Positions 55,092 through 62,899 of a DNA stretch of 64,000 bases are shown piece by piece. The notes under the pieces were generated by a model that saw only the letters and a program-made list of their open reading frames with translations, was not told the DNA's origin and did no database searches. The first letter of the stretch is position 1. Each line of letters opens with the position of its first letter. Source of the DNA: Schaalia sp. ZJ405 (lineage in GTDB: Bacteria > Actinomycetota > Actinomycetes > Actinomycetales > Actinomycetaceae); NCBI RefSeq assembly GCF_011038885.2, contig NZ_CP064952.1, positions 1,302,001 to 1,366,000 of the forward strand, given 5' to 3'. The translations under genes were made by a program, and so were the position numbers.

Positions 55092-55340
55092 TCAGACAGC
55101 GACGCGATTCTTCAGGCGGAGGATCAATCCCTCAGCCAATGAGTCAGAGTGAGTTCCCGCAATAATTTGGACGACGCTGCCTGAGCGAACAACCGCAAGG
55201 ACCTCAGGAATCCTCAGCCTCGTTTCGTCAACGAGCCGCTGGTCAATGACTTCAACCCGCACGCGCATGGCGCAAGGTTCAACGTCTTTGATGTTTCGGG
55301 GACCGCCCAGAGCGATCATGAGAGACTCACAGATGTCCAC
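55092..55340 (-). CDS. Second PTS glucose-type IIB domain protein
   Basis: An 82-residue stand-alone EIIB domain. The active cysteine is C23 in VEPCAMRVRVEV; the usual Thr-Arg after it is replaced by Ala-Met-Arg, a departure from the other copy. The flanking strands (LGGPRNIKDVEP, RSGSVVQIIAG) fit the fold. It is not linked to a IIC gene here, so its partner is unknown; it could be phosphorylated by the IIA encoded at 52204. It is on the same strand as malQ, 141 bases upstream. Confidence 0.82.
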   Translation of the reverse strand: MDICESLMIALGGPRNIKDVEPCAMRVRVEVIDQRLVDETRLRIPEVLAVVRSGSVVQIIAGTHSDSLAEGLILRLKNRVAV

Positions 55341-55679
55341 ACTCGCTCCTTCCGCGGTTCGTTCTGGTTGTCACATGGGTTCATTACGTGTCGATGCCGC
55401 CCGGAATGCCTTCGGACTTTCCGGTTAGCGCTATATCGCGGTTGTACCGCTGTACCGCGCCGTCACCTCGATCGCAGATTGTTTCGCACAAACCAACGCG
55501 TGAGGGCTAGCGCACGGGCACGTCACAACCACCGCAGCGGTTTGCGACGCGGCTCACATGGTATATCTCTCATCCAATGTTTGCAAAAGAAGCCTCAGTA
55601 ACATGGACATTAAAGGCAGCACCGACGTGATCGGGCCGCTTGAACATGATCAGATAAGAAAACATGAAAGTATATATTC
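55341..55679. other. 339-bp divergent intergenic region between PTS IIB and tesB
   Basis: No gene recognised. The half nearest tesB is AT-rich and should hold its promoter (TATATATTC directly before the ATG). I found no inverted repeat of note. Confidence 0.4.
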
Positions 55680-56648
55680 ATGACCCGACCGATCCCCGTT
55701 CCTGTCATTTCCGATGAGCCCTTCGCCTCGGTGTTACGGATCCTCAGTCTGACTCCTGATTCGTCATACGACGATGTTTTCACCGCACATTCTCTGCCCC
55801 AGGTTCGCCGAGTCTACGGCGGCCAAGTGATTGCCCAGGCCCTTCTTGCCGCCGGAGCAACGATCGAAGACCCGCAACGACTCCCCCATTCTCTTCACGC
55901 GTACTTTATGCGCGGAGGCAACCCGAATGCGACCTTCGAGCTCCAGGTCGAGCGCCTGCGCGACGGTCGTTCGTTTTCATCCCGGCGGGTATCGTGCCGC
56001 CAAGACAATGGGGAGTTACTTTCACTCATGGCGTCATACCAGGGGAAAGAAACAGCTCTTGAGTACGAGGGAGTTGCCCTTGAGGTCCCTGCCCCCGAGG
56101 AATTGACGTCCGCACTGGCGATATTCCGGGCGATGGATCATCCCGTAGGAAAGTTCCTTGGAAAGACCACGGCTTTCGATGTCCGTCATGTTCAAGATGA
56201 TCTGTACACTCAGCCAGATCCCACTCGATCCAACAGGCAGCAACTGTGGATGTGTCCGCGAGCAGAAGTACCACGCGGAACGAGCCAGCATGTTCACCGT
56301 GCTTTGCTTGCATACGTCGTTGACCAGGTGATGTTTGAGCCCGCGATGCGGGTATTGGGGTTGTCGTGGATGACACCCGGAATGTCAGCGGCTTCTTTGG
56401 ATCATGCGATGTGGTTTCACCGTGACGTCGACATCAACGAATGGTTGCTCTACGACGGTGAATGCTCAAACGTCAACAATGGTCGCACGCTGTGCCGAGT
56501 CCGTATCTTCACGCGTTCAGGCATTCTTGTTGCCGAGGCCGAGCAGCAGGGCATGCTTCGTGTTCCCCACGGAACTCAGCACGGCAGCGGCCGCTGGGGA
56601 TTCGGCGTTGACGAAAAGACCGGAGAAGTGCAGATCGGAGCGGCGTAA
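55680..56648 (+). CDS. tesB: Acyl-CoA thioesterase II
   Basis: A 322-residue double hot-dog thioesterase that hydrolyses acyl-CoA to fatty acid and CoA. Family segments: RVYGGQVIAQALLAAG, PHSLHAYFMRGG, RDGRSFSSRRV, and in the second domain SLDHAMWFHRDVDINEWLLYD, which holds the catalytic Asp region. The ATG at 55680 lacks a strong ribosome site. No fatty acid oxidation genes are near. A strong terminator follows. Confidence 0.93.
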   Translation: MTRPIPVPVISDEPFASVLRILSLTPDSSYDDVFTAHSLPQVRRVYGGQVIAQALLAAGATIEDPQRLPHSLHAYFMRGGNPNATFELQVERLRDGRSFSSRRVSCRQDNGELLSLMASYQGKETALEYEGVALEVPAPEELTSALAIFRAMDHPVGKFLGKTTAFDVRHVQDDLYTQPDPTRSNRQQLWMCPRAEVPRGTSQHVHRALLAYVVDQVMFEPAMRVLGLSWMTPGMSAASLDHAMWFHRDVDINEWLLYDGECSNVNNGRTLCRVRIFTRSGILVAEAEQQGMLRVPHGTQHGSGRWGFGVDEKTGEVQIGAA

Positions 56649-56685
56649 GCAGATTGACCGATTCGACACGCCCGTACCAGATACG

Positions 56686-56720
56686 CCATGCCCCGCAGGC
56701 TCGCTGCCTGCGGGGCATGG
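56686..56720. terminator. Hairpin terminator between tesB and ettA
   Basis: Perfect 15-bp stem (56686-56700 with 56706-56720) and five-base loop, 37 bases past tesB and 51 before the end of ettA on the other strand. It can serve both convergent genes. Confidence 0.8.
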
Positions 56721-56771
56721 GTGTTCCACAGATCGCTGATCGAAAACATTCTTCGATCAGAACAGAGTGTC

Positions 56772-58454
56772 TTAGTCGCGAGTGAGCTTCCGGTGGGTCA
56801 CGCGATGCGGAGTTGCAGCATCGACACCCAGACGCTCCACCTTGTTCTTCTCATACGACTCGAAGTTCCCTTCGAACCAGTACCACTTCGACGGCTCGTC
56901 CTCGGTCCCCTCCCACGCGAGGATGTGCGTAGCGATGCGGTCAAGGAACCAACGATCGTGAGTGACAACGACAGCGCAGCCAGGGAACTGCAGAAGCGCA
57001 TTTTCCAAAGACCCCAACGTTTCAACATCAAGGTCGTTTGTTGGCTCGTCCAGGAGCAGCAAGTTGCCGCCCTGCTTGAGGGTGAGCGCCAGATTGAGTC
57101 GGTTGCGTTCACCACCCGACAGCACACCCGCTGGCTTTTGCTGATCCGGCCCCTTGAAACCAAAGGCTGAGACGTAGGCACGCGACGGCATTTCCACCTG
57201 CCCAACCTGAATGTAATCGAGGCCGTCGGAGACAACTTCCCACAGCGTTTTATCGGGGTCAATACCCGCGCGAGACTGGTCGACGTAGCTGATCTTCACG
57301 GTCTCACCGATCTTGAGATCACCACCATCGAGCGGTTCCAATCCGACGATCGTCTTGAACAGCGTTGTCTTGCCCACACCATTCGGACCGATGACACCGA
57401 CGATGCCGTTGCGTGGCAAAGAGAACGACAGTCCATCAATGAGGACGCGGTCTCCAAAGCCCTTCTTGAGGTCAGCGGCTTCGATCACCACGGATCCCAG
57501 GCGCGGCCCCGGCGGGATCTGAATTTCCTCGAAATCCAGCTTGCGTGTGCGCTCAGCCTCGGCTGCCATTTCCTCGTAGCGTTCCAGACGCGCTTTGGAC
57601 TTTGCCTGACGTCCCTTCGGATTCGACCGCACCCACTCAAGTTCGTCTTTGAGGCGCTTGGCGAGCTTCGCGTCTTTTTGCCCCTGGATTTGGAGGCGCT
57701 TCTGCTTGGTCTCCAAGTAGGTCGAGTAGTTGCCTTCATATGGGTAGAGGTGCCCACGGTCAACTTCAGCGATCCATCCGGCAACATGGTCAAGGAAGTA
57801 ACGGTCGTGGGTCACGGCGATCACCGCACCGGGATATGACGCCAGGTGTTTTTCCAACCACAGCACGGATTCAGCATCCAGGTGGTTGGTCGGTTCGTCG
57901 AGGAGCAGCAAGTCGGGTGCTTCGATGAGGAGCTTGCACAAAGCGACGCGACGTCGTTCACCACCGGAAAGGACAGACACGGGGGTGTCCGCCGGCGGGC
58001 AGCGCAGAGCGTCCATCGCCTGCTCAAGCTGAGAGTCGATATCCCATGCGTTCAGCGTGTCGATCTCGGTCTGAAGTTTGCCCATTTCCTCCATGAGAGC
58101 ATCGAAGTCTGCATCCGGATTCGCCATTTCCTCAGAGATTTCATTGAATCGTTGAAGTTTGGCGAAGGTATCTGCGGCACCGAACCGCACGTTCTCAATA
58201 ACGGTCTTCGTGTCATCGAGGACGGGTTCCTGCATGAGGATTCCGACCGTGTATCCGGGGGTCAGGCGTGCTTCCCCGTTGCTCGGCTCGTCAAGACCAG
58301 CCATGATTTTGAGGATCGAGGACTTTCCAGCACCGTTAGGACCGACCATGCCGATCTTCGCATCCGGGTAGAAAGACATCGAAACATCGTCGAGGATGAC
58401 TTTGTCGCCAATGGCCTTGCGGGCCTTGATCATTTGGTAAATAAACTCCGCCAC
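56772..58454 (-). CDS. ettA: Energy-dependent translational throttle protein EttA (ABC-F)
   Basis: A 560-residue ABC-F ATPase with two nucleotide-binding domains and no membrane segments. Walker A sites are GPNGAGKSS (about 38) and GPNGVGKTT (about 350), each followed by an LSGGE signature and LLLDEPTNHLD or LLLDEPTNDLD. The linker with KQKRLQIQGQKDAKLAKR is the P-site tRNA-interaction motif region. EttA binds the ribosomal E site and gates entry into elongation according to ATP/ADP ratio. The GTG at 58454 has CGGAG five bases upstream; a start 14 codons earlier has none. Normal length. Confidence 0.94.
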   Translation of the reverse strand: MAEFIYQMIKARKAIGDKVILDDVSMSFYPDAKIGMVGPNGAGKSSILKIMAGLDEPSNGEARLTPGYTVGILMQEPVLDDTKTVIENVRFGAADTFAKLQRFNEISEEMANPDADFDALMEEMGKLQTEIDTLNAWDIDSQLEQAMDALRCPPADTPVSVLSGGERRRVALCKLLIEAPDLLLLDEPTNHLDAESVLWLEKHLASYPGAVIAVTHDRYFLDHVAGWIAEVDRGHLYPYEGNYSTYLETKQKRLQIQGQKDAKLAKRLKDELEWVRSNPKGRQAKSKARLERYEEMAAEAERTRKLDFEEIQIPPGPRLGSVVIEAADLKKGFGDRVLIDGLSFSLPRNGIVGVIGPNGVGKTTLFKTIVGLEPLDGGDLKIGETVKISYVDQSRAGIDPDKTLWEVVSDGLDYIQVGQVEMPSRAYVSAFGFKGPDQQKPAGVLSGGERNRLNLALTLKQGGNLLLLDEPTNDLDVETLGSLENALLQFPGCAVVVTHDRWFLDRIATHILAWEGTEDEPSKWYWFEGNFESYEKNKVERLGVDAATPHRVTHRKLTRD

Positions 58455-58657
58455 TGTTCTCCGTTCGGGGTTGTTTGCGGGTAGCTCACTGCGCACGCGC
58501 GCATGTCCTCTCCATGCTAGGACACGAGGACGCGCCTCGTCGCCTCGATGTTACAGAAACCGCGTCAGGTTCGACATCTTCACCCTCCCTGAGTTCCCCA
58601 AAGTCGCAGCAGCGGGTGCATACCACCATTGCCGATAAACCCAAGGGGATTCATGCC

Positions 58658-59320
58658 CTACGCGTCATAGACAAATTCGGATGATTCCTCGCCGGACCCC
58701 CGGATCTCCTCCGAGGGTGCGGGCACGTCACAACCCTCGTCATTGCCAGACACAAGCACGCTCACTGAATCCACCACGTTCGGATCTCGAGGAACGCCAG
58801 GTTCTGACTCATCGAAATGCAGTGCTCCGGACTCGATCAGAGCATCATCCCCCTCGTCACAGGAGCTCACGCCCCCCGGCAAGGACGCGACCTCCACAGC
58901 GGTGTTCACCGAATGATCCGAGGACGTGTTCGCATCGTCGGATTCGGCATGCTTGCGTGTTGAGAGATTCGCTGTGAACCGCGTTTTCCCCTTCGTCAGG
59001 TCGTGGCCTACCGTTTGGGCGTTAATTGTTAGCTCCGCCCTGGCGTTACCTTCCCGATCGGTCCACCCGGAAGCAACGGGACGACCAACGACGACAACGG
59101 GATCGCCTTTGACCAGTGATGGAACAAGGTTTTCTGCGAGCCTGTCCCACGCCGATACCGAGTACCATCGCGTCCGTTCCTCGACGAATTCCCCGGAATC
59201 CGTGATTCGCCAACGCGGAACCGCAAGACGAAAACGGGCGATGAGCTGGCCCGACTGTGTCCGATAGATTTTCAGCTGTGTCCCTACTCGGCCACGCAGC
59301 GTCATTGTTGTGTCGTTCAT
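58658..59320 (-). CDS. ssb: Single-stranded DNA-binding protein paralogue
   Basis: A 220-residue SSB with an N-terminal OB fold (about 1-115: MTLRGRVGTQLKIYRTQSG, FRLAVPRWR, RTRWYSVSAWDRLAENL, GDPVVVVGRP). The long, acidic, Ser-rich tail ends in EFVYDA and lacks the DDDIPF-type tip through which standard SSBs recruit repair and replication proteins. AAGGAG precedes ATG 59320. It is therefore likely an accessory SSB, with the replicative copy elsewhere. It lies between orn and ettA on the same strand. Confidence 0.88.
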   Translation of the reverse strand: MNDTTMTLRGRVGTQLKIYRTQSGQLIARFRLAVPRWRITDSGEFVEERTRWYSVSAWDRLAENLVPSLVKGDPVVVVGRPVASGWTDREGNARAELTINAQTVGHDLTKGKTRFTANLSTRKHAESDDANTSSDHSVNTAVEVASLPGGVSSCDEGDDALIESGALHFDESEPGVPRDPNVVDSVSVLVSGNDEGCDVPAPSEEIRGSGEESSEFVYDA

Positions 59321-59449
59321 TGGTGACTCCTTCAGTCGATCAGATTGTTCCGATGAACCAACAATGAACGGGCCAGCAAGAAAAAGCGAGGGCCGCCGCT
59401 GTGCCTGTGGATAGCGAGCGGCGACCCAGATCACGCGGAGTGTCGCGAT

Positions 59450-60085
59450 CTAAACCTCGGCTTTGCCGACCTGCGTAATACCCAGGGCAACGACCTCGCT
59501 GGCAATGCGCGCGGCGTCGTTGAGTGCGACGGGCTCGGAGGGGAACAGCACGCGCCGGTAGTATTCGAGCTCCTGGATGGATTCACGGATGTCGGCGAGC
59601 GCTCGATGCCCCCCGTGCTTTTCTGGCGATGCATTAAATGCTGCCGGATACCACCGTTTAGCCAGCTCTTTCACAGATGAAACATCAATGAGACGGTAAT
59701 GCAGATGGTCAATCACCGAAGGCATGTTGGCCTCAAGGAACACTTTGTCCGTTCCCACGGAATTTCCCGCCAGCAGCGCTTTCCCCTTGGCGGGAACAAA
59801 ACCTTTGATGTAGTCCAGGACCTGTGTTGTTGCCTCATCCATTGTCAGACCATCGGCAAGATCATCCAACAGCCCAGACGTCGTGTGCATATTGCGCACG
59901 AAGTCGTTCATATGGGCGAGGCCGGCCTCGGTGGGTTTGATGAGTACGTCAATCCCCGGATCAAGAATGTTTAAGTTACCGTCAGTAACAACTACCGCTA
60001 CCTCAATGAGGTCATCCTTTTCAACATCAAGGCCGGTCATTTCACAGTCGATCCACACCAGGGGATCTTTCACTTTCGTAGTCAC
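59450..60085 (-). CDS. orn: Oligoribonuclease
   Basis: A 211-residue DEDDh 3'-5' exonuclease that degrades two- to five-base RNA fragments and linear dinucleotides such as pGpG, an essential final step of RNA turnover in many bacteria. Motifs: VWIDCEMTGLD, LLAGNSVGTDKVFLE and the HGGHRALADI segment. The start is GTG at 60085. Normal length. Same strand as ssb, 129 bases upstream. Confidence 0.95.
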   Translation of the reverse strand: MTTKVKDPLVWIDCEMTGLDVEKDDLIEVAVVVTDGNLNILDPGIDVLIKPTEAGLAHMNDFVRNMHTTSGLLDDLADGLTMDEATTQVLDYIKGFVPAKGKALLAGNSVGTDKVFLEANMPSVIDHLHYRLIDVSSVKELAKRWYPAAFNASPEKHGGHRALADIRESIQELEYYRRVLFPSEPVALNDAARIASEVVALGITQVGKAEV

Positions 60086-60400
60086 GCGCCCATTCTAGTC
60101 ACCTCCACCTTTGGGCCGGCATCCCTCGATAGTGACGAGGACGAGGCCGTCACTCACCGACATACCGGCACCTGCGGGCGTGGTGATGCGGGTTGCGCCA
60201 GAAACTCTCAGGCAGGCTGCATTCACCGGCACCTGAACGTAGTGACGCAAGTCTTATACACCCCTCATCTGCGAATAGACCGTCAGCTCACGGGATCCTT
60301 GTCGTCGCGTGCATCCGTGGTCACGGTACGAAATCTTCTTCCTGAGCACGCGTTCGTCCTCGTACAATTTTGTCAATCGCCTACAAGGGAAGTTTCACTC
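60086..60400. other. 315-bp divergent region between orn and ilvA
   Basis: It contains two copies of the CGAGGACG word (60136 and, reversed, 60355). The first lies within a small hairpin whose arms are 60131-60137 and 60148-60154. I see no T-box, no leader peptide rich in Ile/Val/Leu codons and no convincing small gene, although the ilvA frame is open back to 60242. Confidence 0.45.
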
Positions 60401-61747
60401 ATGTCGCTCACGCCGCACTCATCGCAGGAAAGCACGGACTCGTCCTCGTTAATGACACCGCAGAATAACGGTGAGCACAGGACTCAACCAGAGGACATTG
60501 CCCGGGCAGCGGATGTTCTTGACGGCGTGGTTCGCAGAACATCGCTTGACCGATCCGAACGGCTGACCGACGAATTGGGCACACCGATTCTTCTTAAACG
60601 CGAAGACCAGCAAAAGTGTCGGTCCTTCAAGGTCAGGGGCGCGTACGCTCGAATGGCGCAGCTGAGCCCATCAGAGAAACAGCGCGGCGTGATCTGCGCA
60701 TCTGCGGGAAACCATGCGCAGGGTGTGGCGTACGCGTGCGCGCACCTGGAAGTTCACGGGACAATCTATCTTCCGTCAAATACTCCGCGACAAAAACGCA
60801 ACCGCATTGCAACGATCGGCGGAAACTGGGTGGAGCAGGTCATCGTCGACGGAACATTTGATAAAGCAAACGCCCTCGCACAGGAAGCGGCACGAGTATC
60901 TGGCCGCACCTACATTCACCCGTACGACGATCCGATGACCATCGCAGGGCAGGGAACAATCGCGGTTGAACTCCTTGAACAGATGCCACCAGACACCGCC
61001 GCTGTACTTGTTCCCGTGGGCGGCGGCGGACTGATCGCAGGGATCTCCACGTGGATTCACGCGCAGCGACCCGATGTCAAGGTCATCGGTGTTGAGCCTC
61101 AAGGCGCCCCATCAATGCGGGCCGCAATCGATGCCGGAATGCCCGTCACACTCGACACGATTGATCCCTTCGTTGACGGCACCGCCGTTGGAACCGCCGG
61201 GACCCTTCCCTTCGATGCAGCCATGCATTACGTCGATGACATCCTCGTTGTGCCAGAAGGCGCAGTGTGCACTGAGATGCTTGAGCTGTACCAGTCCGAC
61301 GGGGTCATCGCTGAACCTGCTGGCGCCCTGACGTCGACGGCTGCTCGCATGTTCTTTGCTACCCCAAAGGAACGTCGCAGACGTCTGGGACTGGAAACCG
61401 GCGCAATCATCTGCCTGGTGTCGGGAGGGAACAACGACCTCACGCGCTATGCGGAAGTCATGGAGCGTTCTCTTCGTCACGAGGGTCTGCGGCATTACTT
61501 CCTCGTCACTTTCCCTCAGCGTCCCGGTGCTCTGCGCCTGTTCCTTGAGGAAGTCCTTGGTCCGAACGACGACATCGTTCACTTCGAATACACGAAGAAG
61601 AACAACCGTGAGTCCGGGCCCGCCCTCGTTGGCATTGATATTGCAACAAAAGAGGACATCGACGGGCTTCGTCGGCGTATGGATGATTCTCCCCTGCACG
61701 TGGAGGAACTTGAGGCAGATTCAGAGATTTTCCGCCTTCTTGTCTAG
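60401..61747 (+). CDS. ilvA: Threonine ammonia-lyase (threonine dehydratase)
   Basis: A 448-residue PLP enzyme that converts threonine to 2-oxobutanoate, the committed step to isoleucine. The PLP lysine is K77 in SFKVRGAY. SAGNHAQGVAYAC, VPVGGGGLIAG and LVSGGNND are typical. A single C-terminal regulatory (ACT-like) domain (about 365-448) shows HYFLVTFPQRPGAL, as in the shorter actinobacterial form that binds isoleucine. AAGGGAAG is well spaced before ATG 60401; an earlier in-frame start at 60242 has no ribosome site and encodes a poor leader. Confidence 0.93.
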   Translation: MSLTPHSSQESTDSSSLMTPQNNGEHRTQPEDIARAADVLDGVVRRTSLDRSERLTDELGTPILLKREDQQKCRSFKVRGAYARMAQLSPSEKQRGVICASAGNHAQGVAYACAHLEVHGTIYLPSNTPRQKRNRIATIGGNWVEQVIVDGTFDKANALAQEAARVSGRTYIHPYDDPMTIAGQGTIAVELLEQMPPDTAAVLVPVGGGGLIAGISTWIHAQRPDVKVIGVEPQGAPSMRAAIDAGMPVTLDTIDPFVDGTAVGTAGTLPFDAAMHYVDDILVVPEGAVCTEMLELYQSDGVIAEPAGALTSTAARMFFATPKERRRRLGLETGAIICLVSGGNNDLTRYAEVMERSLRHEGLRHYFLVTFPQRPGALRLFLEEVLGPNDDIVHFEYTKKNNRESGPALVGIDIATKEDIDGLRRRMDDSPLHVEELEADSEIFRLLV

Positions 61748-61825
61748 GACGACGTCCAGTTACAGAATCTCAGAATCCGAACAACCGTTTGACACCGGAG
61801 AGTTCGGGACGGAAAACTACTACCC

Positions 61826-61894
61826 ATGACTGCTTTCGTGAACGACATGTGCCGCCCCATGTGCGGCGATATGCGTGCACGAATGTGTATGTGA
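61826..61894 (+). CDS. Short ORF 1: 22-residue Cys/Met/Arg peptide, CRPxCGDxRARMCM type
   Basis: This ATG frame encodes 22 residues ending in CRPMCGDMRARMCM and stop. The C-terminal 14 residues recur in the second short ORF at 61980-62093 with only two replacements, whereas several codons differ at the third base (for example CGC/CGT, CCC/CCT, GCA/GCG). That pattern indicates selection on the peptide. The stop codon is inside a nine-bp hairpin stem (61891-61899 with 61912-61920). It could be a regulatory leader peptide with three Cys codons, or a tiny secreted or metal-binding peptide. I do not recognise it. Confidence 0.6.
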   Translation: MTAFVNDMCRPMCGDMRARMCM

Positions 61895-62117
61895 TTGACG
61901 CCCTCAGCCCTGTCAATCACGGCCGCTGATTAGAACGCCTCATCAAGGCTCGCGGCCCCGAAAATCCGGATACTCTCTCATGTCGCTTGAAATCTTTTCC
62001 TTCCAGGTTCGCAACCTCCTCGCTCACACAGTTTCCGTGGACGCCCAGTGCCGTCCTGTGTGCGGCGATGAGCGTGCGCGAATGTGTATGTGATTGACAA
62101 TCCCCGCCCCGTCAATC
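61891..62117 (+). promoter_or_regulatory. Paired hairpins over the stop codons of the two short ORFs (attenuator-like)
   Basis: Hairpin A is GTGATTGAC with GTCAATCAC (61891-61899, 61912-61920). Hairpin B is GATTGAC with GTCAATC (62092-62098, 62111-62117). A further GGCCGC/GCGGCC pair (61921-61926, 61952-61957) follows hairpin A. A ribosome finishing the short ORF would melt the hairpin over its stop codon, while one stalled at the Cys codons would not. This is the geometry of translation-controlled leaders, but no U-tract follows, so any effect could be through Rho or translation. Confidence 0.45.
61980..62093 (+). CDS. Short ORF 2: paralogous peptide, CRPVCGDERARMCM C-terminus
   Basis: ATG 61980 gives 37 residues; the in-frame GTG at 62037 would give an 18-residue peptide starting just before the conserved core, more like ORF 1 in size. 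The final 14 residues repeat the core of ORF 1, and the last bases TGTATGTGATTGAC are identical in the two copies. A seven-bp hairpin (62092-62098 with 62111-62117) overlaps the stop in the same way. The winged-helix regulator starts 111 bases downstream on the same strand, so this ORF probably lies in its leader. Confidence 0.6.
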   Translation: MSLEIFSFQVRNLLAHTVSVDAQCRPVCGDERARMCM

Positions 62118-62204
62118 CTTAGCCGCAACACGTCCCCGTGTAGGGCGTCCTCGTTAATGAACTCACCCGAGGGCCGCGGCACATACACGAACTGGAAAAC
62201 TCTC

Positions 62205-62639
62205 ATGACACTCATCAACACCTCCTCCTCGTCCTTAGCCGCCACCATCGACGACACCCCCACGTCCTTCGACGATTTCCTCAAAGTCCTCTCTGGTCTG
62301 TCGTTGACGTCAAATGTCATCGAAATCGACGTTGATCGCCAAAGGGTGACGATTGATGGAAAATCCGCGGGACTGTGCGCAAAGGAAATTGAGCTGCTGA
62401 CGTATCTGGCTGCTCGGGCCGATCACGCGGTCTCACGCGCCGAACTGTTCGCCACGGTGTGGAGTGGTTCGGAGCTGGGTGATGATTCACGCACCGTCGA
62501 CGCGCATATCCGTCGCCTCCGCAAGAAGCTGAGCATTGCTCCTGACTTGATCTCCACTGTTCGCGGCCAGGGATACCGCCTGAACTCGGCGCCGAGCATT
62601 CACGTGCTGGCAACGCCTGTTCACGCGCTGGCTGCGTAG
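62205..62639 (+). CDS. Orphan OmpR-type winged-helix regulator
   Basis: A 144-residue protein whose C-terminal 95 residues form a transcriptional-regulatory C (OmpR/PhoB) winged helix: LCAKEIELLTYLAARADHAVSRAELFATVW, then RTVDAHIRRLRKKL (recognition helix) and TVRGQGYRL (wing). There is no receiver domain, only a Ser/Thr-rich N-terminus of about 40 residues. ATG 62205 is preceded by TGGAAAAC; ATG 62157 would add 16 residues. It follows the two short Cys ORFs, and the reversed word CGTCCTCG (62146) lies just upstream. Targets unknown; autoregulation is possible. Confidence 0.78.
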   Translation: MTLINTSSSSLAATIDDTPTSFDDFLKVLSGLSLTSNVIEIDVDRQRVTIDGKSAGLCAKEIELLTYLAARADHAVSRAELFATVWSGSELGDDSRTVDAHIRRLRKKLSIAPDLISTVRGQGYRLNSAPSIHVLATPVHALAA

Positions 62640-62782
62640 TGCGTCGTTCCCCGGAAGGATTGATCGACGCACGCTGCAGGTGGTTGCGTCGCGCACGGAA
62701 ACTTGGGGACGCCAAGACTGATGACGGTCCCAGTTTTGGATTCTGAACACGTGTCCAGTCACGTGTCCATTTTCGGTAAAAA

Positions 62783-62820
62783 GCCCGGAATATCAGCGAC
62801 TTTTCGTTGACATTCCGGGC
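62783..62820 (-). terminator. Terminator of tRNA-Arg, possibly bidirectional
   Basis: A perfect nine-bp stem, GCCCGGAAT (62783-62791) with ATTCCGGGC (62812-62820), lies just past the tRNA 3' end on the minus strand and is followed there by CTTTTT. On the plus strand it is followed by TTTT, so it could also stop readthrough from the regulator gene. Confidence 0.85.
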
Positions 62821-62823
62821 TTT

Positions 62824-62899
62824 TGGTACCCCCGACAGGACTCGAACCTGCAACCTCGGGATTAGAAGGCCCTTGCTCTATCCATTGAGCTACGGAGGC
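62824..62899 (-). tRNA. tRNA-Arg (anticodon TCT), CCA encoded
   Basis: Acceptor GCCTCCG pairs with CGGGGGT, the D-arm is GCTC...GAGC, the anticodon loop CTTCTAA gives TCT, and the T-arm has GGTTCGAGTCC. CCA is encoded at 62824-62826. The anticodon stem AGGGC/TCCCG pairs only at its three central positions; the closing A-G and C-T are mismatched, so the stem is weaker than in typical tRNA-Arg(TCT). Confidence 0.9.

Noticed and set aside
60195..60235. Fragment AAACTCTCAGGCA resembling the 3' part of a glycine riboswitch upstream of ilvA
   Set aside because: The rest of the aptamer (the GGAGAG partner strand and the GCCGAAGG core) is missing, and ilvA is not a known target; probably chance.
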